Assembly: GCA_025201765.1 (NCBI GenBank) | Contig: MU623356.1 | Span: 124,001 to 188,000 of the forward strand | From: Daldinia sp. FL1419 | Lineage: Eukaryota > Ascomycota > Sordariomycetes > Xylariales > Hypoxylaceae | Direction of reading: 5' to 3' | DNA: 64,000 nt | Part shown: positions 9,984 to 18,975 of the stretch, piece after piece | How positions within the stretch are numbered: position 1 is the stretch's first letter | Layout of the letters: the number at the start of each line of letters is the position of its first letter | Program-made: the position numbers and the translations under genes | The notes under the pieces: model-generated | Database searches by the model: none | What the model was told of the DNA's origin: nothing | Seen by the model: only the letters and a program-made list of their open reading frames with translations

Positions 9984-10592
9984 CGGTGGCCCATTAGTGC
10001 AAAACCGACAAAACCAAAAACGCAGATGAAAATTCATCCGATTTATAGTATGCGCTATAATTATAGTGCATTAGTACGCTAAAACCCCTATAATTACAGC
10101 GCTTTTTAGTAGACCATGCGCTATAAGTACAGCAATTAAAATATAAGAGTGTTGATTGGTCAATTGAGATTTAACCTTAAATTGACCTTATGGATATTTC
10201 TTTGGAGAGCGCTATATTTATAGTAGATACTTTCACTAAACTCACTATAATTACAGGGGGCTTGGTGCTATTATTTACTTAAGTTATAGCGCATTTAATA
10301 AGAGCTCTTTAATAAGTACTTACAAAATTTTTGTTGCCCCTAAAATGCCCTATATTTATAACGGCCTTAGTACTCTTACGTACTGTAATTACAGCGGGTT
10401 TAGTGAGTTCTCGGGGACTTTTTAATAACCACTAAAATATAACGTACTAATCACTAAAACTCGCTGTAACTATAGAGGGTCTAGCGCACCTCTGCGCTAT
10501 AATTATAGCGTACCCCTGCAGGGAATCTGACCAATCGAACAAATTTTTATTTGCGTTTTTAGTTTTGTCGGTTTTGCACTAATGGTGCACCG
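9984..10592. mobile_element. TA-flanked MITE-like element, about 609 bp
   Basis: The ends are inverted copies of each other. The left end reads inward CCATTAGTGCAAAACCGACA, and the right end gives the same sequence on the other strand. The match covers about 41 bp with 3 mismatches and continues imperfectly to about 52 bp; most mismatches are transitions. Both ends are flanked by the dinucleotide TA (9982-9983 and 10593-10594), the target duplication of Tc1/mariner/pogo elements. There is no open reading frame, so it is non-autonomous. The inside is packed with near-palindromic units such as GCTATAATTATAGCG. Confidence 0.8.
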
Positions 10593-10647
10593 TAGGCGGG
10601 GCATATATTAGTGAGGTATTCGTACCTTTAGGTATCTTTTCTTGGTA

Positions 10648-10912
10648 CACCTCCGCTAGGATGGTAAACCATAACGGCTTCCACCGCCCCATTCAGAGTC
10701 CCGCATGTAACTTATATACCATTTTTATAGAGAAAATACATAATGGCTTATATGACTACGGTATTGTGGCTCGTGCGAGGGAAAATATTATCGAACTTTC
10801 GAGATCAATAAGTATATGCTAGGGGATTTCCCATACAAAATGCCCTGGCAATTACTTCACGGCATACTGGAGCCAGTGGAGGCCGCTATGGTTTACCATC
10901 CTAGAGGAGGTG
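10648..10912. mobile_element. Second TA-flanked MITE-like element, about 265 bp
   Basis: The terminal inverted repeats start CACCTCC and share GATGGTAAACCATA. The match covers about 40 bp with about 5 mismatches. TA dinucleotides sit outside both ends (10646-10647 and 10913-10914). There is no coding capacity. The termini are unrelated to those of the element 55 bp to the left, so this is a different family. Confidence 0.7.
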
Positions 10913-11225
10913 TACATGCGATGCGGACATACATACATAAGTACAATACCTAGGTACTAACCCAGGGTAGGTTAGTAGCTGGTGCAATGAAGGTGGTCCG
11001 AGCGCAAGGCAAAATGCCGTCTTCCGAGGTTTGGAGCCATTAATTAATATTCGAATTAATGGAATTAATGAGAGCTACTCAAAAAAATGTCATCATTCGC
11101 GTTTTCGAGCTTCTAAGTCTTCCCACCTCGGCGCAAGATTCGTGGCGTGGTCCTCAGTCTCTGTCAGCTTGTCCGTTGCCATTATCACCACCATTAATAT
11201 TTCCAAAATAATAATAGGGAAATCA

Positions 11226-11261
<36 letters not shown>

Positions 11262-11315
11262 TCAACAGGAATCTGTGTTTTGTGTGTGCGTGTGCGTGTG
11301 ACGATAAGTCAAATC
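10913..11315 (+). promoter_or_regulatory. Upstream region and leader of the SLP2 gene
   Basis: These 400 bp precede the SLP2 start. They include an A18 tract followed by AAAAG repeats at 11225-11261 and a GT-rich stretch just before the ATG. The same reading frame is open back to 11031, but the upstream translation is low-complexity and unlike the family, so I treat it as leader. Confidence 0.5.
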
Positions 11316-12618
11316 ATGTCGCTGACAAGAGCTGAGAGGGTGGTCTCGTCTACTCTACGGCGAGGCGCCGTCCACCCAACATCTCCAGCTTTGCTGGCCC
11401 CAACTTTAGCATTAGGCTCTCTAAGAACTTTCTCTAACACTACAAAATCACCGGCACCCTCACAACCCGGAATAACAGGTCTCGGTACCATTCCGCCCTC
11501 TTATTTTCAGCGCCCCTCCCTCCCCGCCAACACCATCATTCGCTTCGTGCCTCAGCAAACAGCATGGATTGTCGAGCGAATGGGAAAGTTCAACCGTATT
11601 CTCGAACCTGGTCTTGCTATTCTCGTTCCTTTTCTCGACCGAATCGCCTACGTCAAGAGCTTAAAGGAGGTGGCCATCGAAATACCTAGCCAGAGCGCTA
11701 TCACGGCCGACAATGTAACTTTGGAGCTGGATGGTGTTTTATATACCAGGGTTTTCGACGCTTACAAGGCTAGGTACGTTTGATATATCCTACACACCGC
11801 CCCCCCCCCAAATGGCGTCCTATATGAATCCAACTTTACTAATGTGCTGTCTCTCTAGTTACGGGGTAGAGGATGCCGAATACGCCATTTCGCAACTCGC
11901 CCAAACGACCATGCGCAGCGAGATTGGTCAGCTAACTCTCGACCACGTCTTAAAAGAGCGCGCTGCTCTCAACATCAACATAACCGCAGCTATCAACGAA
12001 GCAGCGCAAGCGTGGGGTGTCACATGTCTACGTTACGAAATCAGGGATATTCATGCCCCAGCCGCTGTTGTCGAAGCCATGCATAGGCAGGTGACAGCCG
12101 AGCGATCCAAGCGTGCCGAGATATTAGAGTCCGAGGGTCAGCGTCAAAGCGCCATAAACATTGCCGAGGGTAAGAAGCAGAGTGTCATTCTGGCGTCAGA
12201 AGCCTTGCGTTCCGAGCAAATCAACCGCGCTTCTGGTGAGGCTGAGGCTATTCTCATGAAGGCCAAAGCCACAGCATCCGGAATCGACGCTATAGCCCGT
12301 AGCATCAGCAGTGGTGGTGCCTCAGCTCAAGGTGCCGTCAGCTTGAACGTGGCCGAGAAATACGTCGATGCCTTTAGCAAGCTAGCGCGTGAGAGCACTG
12401 CCGTCGTCGTGCCAGGCAACGTAGGCGACATTGGTGGTATGATCGCTGCAGGCTTGAGTGTATACGGTAAGGTAGGCGAGGCTCAGAGTCGCACCATGGC
12501 TAAGCAGTTATTGGAGAAAAGCGAAGCCGCCTCGGAGGAGTCAGCTGAGCCTAAGACTAGCGAAAGCGTCGTCGATTCCATGGTGCGCGAGTTTGACAAC
12601 ACGGCGAAGAGAAAGTAA
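11316..12618 (+). CDS. Mitochondrial stomatin-like protein 2 (SPFH/band 7)
   Basis: Two exons (11316-11773 and 11859-12618) with an 85-nt intron give 405 aa. The junction restores AYKASYGVEDAEYAISQLAQ, a conserved SPFH stretch. Residues 1 to about 45 are Arg/Ser/Thr-rich without acidic residues after the start, as expected for a mitochondrial presequence. The SPFH domain runs from about IIRFVPQQTAWIVERMGKF through LKERAALNINITAAINEAA. A helical region (RQVTAERSKRAEILESEGQR onward) and a C-terminal STOML2 extension follow. Family members sit on the inner membrane as multimeric scaffolds that organise cardiolipin-rich domains and proteases. I chose the ATG at 11316 because the presequence starts there; the frame is open upstream. 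The intron contains a C9-10 run. Confidence 0.92.
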
Positions 12619-13355
12619 AGAATCTAAAGAATCAATTTCGCAGTAGCCCATTTTTAGAAAGAAATGCATTATCACGAATTACGGGGACAATGAGAAGTGA
12701 CGGGAAAGGGGGGGAAAGGGGGGGGGAGCGAGGGGATTGAGCTAGCAAAGCTCAACTGTACTACCAGGAGGCATCTCTTTTACCTTTAACCGGTATTTGA
12801 AAAGTACGATCAGGGACCATTCAGTTGTGGTAAACAAAAGAATTTTATAAAAAGGGCAGAGCACGGCGTCGGCAAGCATTAAGGGAGAGCATGTACAGCC
12901 CTATATTCTCTTTAACTCCATCACTGAACATACTTACTCTATTCCTCTACCCGCCTAGTCTACTTCATTCATGTATTGATTGCAATTTCCTGGGGCGTTG
13001 TCACTTAGAATTACATATCACAACTCATAAGACCCCGATGAACCATTAAGTCGTCGACGTACCTACAGGTAGAGAAATCAGAACTGTACCAGTATTTCCG
13101 TAGTTCCTCACTTCGTATTATTTCCTCCTATTACTAGAATATCGTGCCAAAGTGTCCCAAACTAACAATCCATAAAGAGAACATGTAATAACCTACTTCG
13201 GCAAAATCTTTCAATAGTATCTGCATCCAGAAGCCAAGGAGATGAATCCATACAGCTCCATGTCCATGTGTACCCATAATCGGCTTTTCCCTCTCCACAC
13301 AAATCGCTGTCCAGAGTAATACACGCAATGCTCAATTAGCAACAGTAAATCCGGA
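12619..13355. other. Intergenic with a G-tract; otherwise empty
   Basis: This region separates the convergent ends of the SLP2 gene and the IgE-binding-like gene. Besides the G-tract at 12702-12735, no gene or repeat was recognised. Confidence 0.5.
12702..12735 (+). repeat. G-tract cluster, potential G-quadruplex
   Basis: Four G-runs of 3, 7, 9 and 4 bases are separated by loops of 3, 3 and 5 bases, within the probable 3' untranslated region of SLP2 on the coding strand. This fits the standard G3+N1-7 quadruplex pattern. Formation in RNA or DNA is untested. Confidence 0.6.
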
Positions 13356-14002
13356 TCAAGTGTACTGCCAACACCCATAATTCGCAGCGACGCCGTGCAT
13401 ATTGAGACCAATAGCATTGATGCAATCAGTCAAGTTGAAAGCGGCCGTTCCGGCATATAAGCGATAGCTAGCACCCGTGCCAGCCATGTATTCCTCAACC
13501 TGAGGACAGATTTTAATGCCGCCGCTGCTAGAGCCGTCCACAGGTAGGAAGTCGAGGACATCGCGAGCAGGATCGCATTCCGATACGACGGTTTTATTGA
13601 ACCAGCCTCCTGTTAACGCACCTGGCGGCTCGTAGGCTGAATGCGCCTGCGTGTATTCTATTTGACCTGAGGGTGCGACGTAGATTGCTTGGCCGCCGGG
13701 GACTGCGACCTACGAGCAGGCTATAGATCAGTAGAGGGATACGGCAAGAGAATAATCGATGCTAAAGGCAGACTTACGGCCATGCCAGTCAATCCAGCAT
13801 ATACAAGAGAGCCCTGTACGTCTGGACATGTGACGCCTTGGGGACAATAGGTCGAGGGTCCCGAGATACCGGCATAAAACCCCTGAGCGGCAGCGTTCAG
13901 CAGCGCGCCGTCGACCTCGGTGTTAGGGGCGAAGACCGTGAGGAAGTATGTCGTCGCTGAGACAAAGGGGGAAATGGCAAGAAAGAGCGGTAGTAAGTAC
14001 AT
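13356..14002 (-). CDS. Secreted IgE-binding-type protein
   Basis: Two exons (13778-14002 and 13356-13709) joined over a 67-nt intron (GTAAGT to GTAG) give 192 aa. The Met at 14002 is chosen because the next 16 residues are a clean signal peptide ending SPFVSA; the frame extends upstream without family character. The mature part resembles the small secreted fungal family that includes the Aspergillus IgE-binding protein. Shared features are STYCPQGVTCPD, AVPGGQAIYVAP followed by QIEYTQAHSA, and the terminal CWQYT. Seven cysteines are present in the mature chain, several probably in disulfides. It is extracellular or cell-wall associated. No enzymatic role is known. It is convergent with the SLP2 gene. 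Confidence 0.82.
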
Positions 14003-16479
14003 GATGTTATCCTTCTCCGAGTCTCTGCTGGTACTGGATTCAGATGTTCGGTGGGACAAGAAAAGGGGTTAATCTTGGAAAATTGAATGAACGGCCAAGG
14101 AGAGCAAGCAAGTCTCAACGGCACTAATATGTCTTTTACCTTGTTCCGAAGCGAGCGAATAAATAGACGAGACCTTGGTCAGAGCGAAGGGGAATTACTA
14201 CTATAACTAAAGCAAAATGGACTGACGAATCTGAGACTTTAGAAGGCGTACAGCGTCGGACATCGTTCGACATTACCGAAGAAGGACCCATCTACGTGCT
14301 ACGCCAGATACCTTTATTTGCCATTGCCGTTTGTGTTTCCTTACGCGCCTGCTTTATTTGTATCGTGTAATGTACGATGTGGGTTAGGTTACGTGAAATG
14401 AGGCTATTCCCACCAAAACATGTTCATCCGGATATTCAAGTAGGCACAAGACGGGTTTGGGTACCCCTTACTAACACACCATAGGAGGTTTGCTTCTTGC
14501 CACTTGTTGATAAGCCGCATTTGTTATATGTTTAATGTTGCTAAATCCATACCTGCTTAGGTACCGTAAATGGGCGTTTGTATCTACCTACCTTTAGGCA
14601 TTACATGCGGTGTTTATATCCGCCCGTCAGCCTGCCTATAAGTACCTGCCTTTTATTTTGGTTACCTAGGTTGTTGATATATTGATGTCTGTTGAAGCCG
14701 TAAAGGGGGGCGAATGTAACGACGATAAGAGAAGACACCAGCTGACCTAAACCTCAGTCAGCGAGCTTGACTCCATCGACAAACGTCTGGTCAGCCGAAT
14801 GCTTCTTTAGGTGCTTCCTTGTTCCGCGGGTTTACAAACTTTCGGCTTATTTCAAGAAATTTATCTTAACTCGATAGGTGTAAGTTAAAGACTCGGGTCG
14901 TGATGACGTTCTAGCTTCCAAGTCTACATGCAGTATCTGAATGTTAGGAACGGAGGCAGAAGCTAGAAGCTAGAAGCTAGAAGATGGAAATAGGAGAAGT
15001 GTGATGATGCTAAATTCGCTGGAATATACCCACTTGCTTCCCCTGTTCACTGCCCTATCCCCACAAGGTTAGCAACTCGATTAGTGTGCGAATTAGTGGG
15101 GCTACGGGGCTACGGGGGGCATTTAGGTACCCACTTCCAAGTTCTAGGCGTCTTCTCGTTCATCGACAACGTTGACACGTAACGACGCGACATGATTTAT
15201 TTCTTGAATTTTATCATCAATTTTTTCAACCTAGGTACCTACTCACCTAAGATTGCATTAATTGGTTAGTTACGGCTTTTTTACGCGGCACAATACCTTG
15301 TCTTAGTATTTCTCATCACGGGATTCGGACTTCATGCGGATGATATGTACAGTAGTTACCTATAGTTATGTTCTTTACTCGCCCGTTCAGGTCACCTCTT
15401 CTCATCAAGTCTTGCCTATCATCCCTATCATCCCTATAATTATGAAACAGAAGGAGTTCGGAATGCTTGTCGCACCACTAATAGACGGACGTATGTAGCA
15501 AGAAGCCCCCTAGCAAAGTGCCAGTTTATCGATCAATACTGCTTCCTTGTTTATCGCCATCCCAGAAATAATTCCAGAAATAAACACGGATGACGAAAAC
15601 TTCCCCACGCCTGCCCCAGGACTTATGACCAGATTCGGACAGGTACGAGACAAAAATTGATTCTCATTGGTCATGGGTAGTAACAGGGCGGTGTCTTACA
15701 CTATACTCAAGCTTAAAGATGATGCTCATGCTCGTACCAAAGCTAGCACTTATAGTCATGCTATAGCTGCCAACGGGAAGTCGATATGCTGATATTCTCT
15801 GCCCAGTGGACCGTAACGGGCCACGAAACCGGCAATAGTAGCAGGCACTAATCTCCATTCGATACAGTTATCTCGGAAATAGTATCTATCGAGACATTAT
15901 AGTCTTACCTACATACAACTATGTATACCTATCAGTAAGCCAGGTCATATCCCTGGTATCTTACGGGCATCGTTGGTTGCGCTTTCGTCGATATTCTTAT
16001 CTCATGATGCAGCCGCCTTCATGCTGCTCATGCTGCTCATGCTTGTCTCGTATCTACGGGTAGGCAGAATCCATAACAAACCGTAATAAACATACATCAT
16101 GGCAAGCCCTTTCATGTAGCCTTCCGTCTTATGATCTGCATACCATCGTACTTAAACCGGCAGTGACGTTGAATTTCCAAGGAAACTTCGCCTTGTTCCT
16201 AGATCGTATCCATGATCAAAGTCTTGATATCATCCCTACCTAGTTACATAACTTCTAGTATCATCAACCAAGGAACCTCGTATCACTACCTCAAGTATAT
16301 ACGTTAGACCCTCAAGTCTTCTAACCGTTAGTCCCTAGGTACAGTCCCAAAATAATCTATTTATTCGTTCTTCGTCTCCATCTTAAAACTCATCTTCCCT
16401 ATTATCCTACATGCCCCTATTCCTTACTTACCCCAGACTCACATTCGTTCGTAAATCATTCTCTACCCAAGTTCCCAAA
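14003..16479. other. Intergenic, 2.5 kb; no gene seen
   Basis: This region separates two divergent genes. It contains a short tandem repeat (14958-14983), several TACCTAGGT-type palindromes (for example 15229-15245), tandem CTCATGCTG copies near 16020-16040 and a CT-rich leader just before 16480. No frame longer than 65 codons is present. Confidence 0.5.
14958..14983. repeat. AGAAGCT tandem repeat
   Basis: About 3.7 perfect copies of a 7-bp unit lie in intergenic DNA. Confidence 0.85.
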
Positions 16480-17957
16480 ATGGCCACCCGCAACAACCGC
16501 TATGTCTGCTACGTAGTTCCGCCCTACATGCTCAGCGCTATTGCCGAAAGCAGTAACAATGAGGAACACATCCGCGAGTCTGCCCGCCAGGCGCTCACCC
16601 TTCACAAGAGCTATTGTGACAAGCGAGAAAAGCGTTTTGCGGCTCTCTGCGCACCTCGCGGCAGCAAAACCGCCAATGTTCATCAAAAACAAAGCATCGT
16701 GCCTGACCACATGCTCCAGCACATTGCTGACAGCGAAGATGTTGACGATAACACCCGTGCCTGCGCTAAACGGGATTTGGAGCATATTAGAAGTATCCAC
16801 GCCAAGTACCAAGAGTCTCAGGGTCTCCAAGCCGAGTCGTCGGACCAAGAAGCCGGCATAACTGCTCTGCAGGCGTTAAAGCCCGTCGAGAAAACTTACC
16901 GCGCCGTGTACGATGCCAAACACGACTCCAACGAATCCCACCTCCCCGGCAAGGTAGTCCGAGTGGAAGGCCAAAAAGCCGCTAAAGACGAGTCCGCCAA
17001 CGAGGCCTTCGACAATGCCGGCCTCGTGCTCTCCTTCTATAATGACATATTCAACTGGAAGTCCATTGATAACAAGAACATGCATGTTATAAGCTCAGTT
17101 CACTTTGGAAAGAACTACGAAAACGCCTTTTGGGATCCCGAGATCGCCCAGATGGTATATGGTGACGGACACGAGTTTCTGACCAACTTTACCGGCTGCA
17201 TAGACGTCATTGGCCACGAACTTACTGTAAGAAACTTACTTCCCACTTACCTCCCGTCCGAACGTTGAGCACTATAATTGACTCTTATCTAGCACGCTGT
17301 TACCGAACACACATCGCCCCTTGACTACACCGGCCAAAGCGGCGCCCTAAACGAACACGTATCCGACGTCTTCGGCATCATGATCAAACAAAGAGTAGAA
17401 GACGAAACTGCCGAAAACGCTGACTGGCTGATTGGCGAGTACTGCCTTATGCCCGGGGTCAAGGGCGTTGCTCTACGCAGCATGAAGGCACCCGGAACCG
17501 CCTACGACGACCCCCGATTTGTAAGCGCGGTTTTCTCGATCATGATTTATCAAGTTAGCATTTTGAGTCGGCTCGATACTAACTAATTACTTCTAGGGCA
17601 AAGATCCCCAGCCGGCGCATTTCAAGGATTACAAGCTGACGCTCGAGGACAACGGCGGCGTGCATCTCTACTCGGGTATCCCGAACAAGGCATTCTACAA
17701 TGCTTCCGTGGCGTTTGGCGGTTACTCGTAAGTCCTTGCACATCTGACCTTTTTATGAAAGATTAACACCGTACAGATGGGAGAAAGCCGGCAAAATCTG
17801 GTGGGAGACGATGAAGAGCGGCCAGGTCCCCTCTCGCTGCACCTTTATTCAGTTCGCAGATGTAACGGTGGACAAGGCCGGGGAACTCTTCGGAGACGAC
17901 GCCGCAACTATTGTCCGCAAAGCCTGGAACGACGTGGGTGTCGTTAGAAAGTCCTAG
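16480..17957 (+). CDS. Protealysin-like M4 metallopeptidase (thermolysin family)
   Basis: Four exons (16480-17226, 17293-17520, 17597-17727, 17777-17957) with introns of 66, 76 and 49 nt give 428 aa. The active site is split by intron 1: H246-E-L-T249 then H250, giving HELTHAVTEHTS. The third zinc ligand is E270 in GALNEHVSDVFG, and the catalytic His is H348 in DNGGVHLYSGIPN. All M4 hallmarks are intact. There is no signal peptide at the chosen ATG (AAAATGG context), so it resembles intracellular protealysin-type enzymes. A 23-residue extension from 16411 is possible. The N-terminal region has two tandem copies of a VPP/DxML motif (residues 13-50 and 74-111). Protealysins are mostly bacterial, so transfer into fungi is possible; the introns show it is long resident. 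Confidence 0.9.
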
Positions 17958-18975
17958 GGAGGAGGAAGCTGCGACCCCATTTAAGCGGGAGAATCCATCA
18001 AGTACATATTATAAACCTCGGATTCAGCAATAGACTGAGAGATTGGTTGCTATTATAAGACGAATGGGATACTGGGAGGGAGTGAAGTGCTGCTAGGGTT
18101 GAGATTATTGTAAAGGACGAAGCGCTTCCTGTGTTTGAAGACGGGAATCTACCTAGATAATTTCGTTGGTTTATGGAGTCGGAGGCATCACTAGATCGAA
18201 TATAATAGAATATATACCTTCACCCTCATTGTTCTATCCAGTTACCTCGATTAGAGTGGGTAGCCGCTCCCTACGCCTCGACATCCAATAGCTAGTTCGT
18301 CGGAACCTGTCCAGCACGTCGTCAACAATCCTACAGGCTACAACACCCTATTGGGCAATAGCAGGCCTCGAGGCTTAGTTCCAGCCGGTGGAGTGTTAGT
18401 ACGCCTAGCTGTATAAAAACTCTGCTCCACGACAGTAGAAGTTTGTGTCTCAGGTTTTCATCGACTCTCATCAGACAGCTCAGGTGATGTCGTCCCCCCC
18501 CAAAATGTGCAGCTGGCGTGGCGGAGCAACGTATAGTATGAGAAACGATAACTCCGGCTCGGCTCGAGAGTATCAGCATTCATGTTAACAAATCATATAT
18601 GAGAACTGGGTGAAATGGAACGGCTGAAGCTGTGATTTGGTATGGAAATATATGCGAATGTGGGTTAAATGGGACCGTGGGGGTTCACGGGGAAGAAATA
18701 CTGAAGATGTTCAGCGGTCAGAACAAGCGCACGAGCATTCACGATTATAGTTAGGCACCTAGGTACCTACCTAGGTAATTGGGAATTATTTATGAAGCGG
18801 GATTTTACACTATATTGTTCCCAAGCTCTTACAACATCGTAACAAAATTGCCAGTACAAGTTTCCCTTTGGGCAAATTTTTTTTCAATGTATCAACCCAT
18901 CTCCTCGATATGTAAGCATTAGCATGTAACTTGATATCAATCATGACGACAGCAAATATTCCTCCCGCCCAACTC
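17958..18975. other. Intergenic, 1 kb; no gene seen
   Basis: This stretch lies between the convergent ends of the M4 peptidase and MER3 genes. It holds a palindromic cluster of CCTAGGTA units at 18751-18778 and no recognisable gene. Confidence 0.5.

Noticed and set aside
10036..10515. Recurring 14-15-bp units considered as a CRISPR array
   Set aside because: Spacing is irregular, units are degenerate palindromes in both orientations, they lie inside a TIR element, and the genome is fungal.
11031..11315. N-terminal extension of the SLP2 reading frame
   Set aside because: The extra 95 residues are translated A-tracts and GT repeats, unlike the family, and would bury the mitochondrial presequence.
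16456..16848. 130-codon frame antisense to the M4 peptidase
   Set aside because: It is a shadow of the real coding frame on the other strand.
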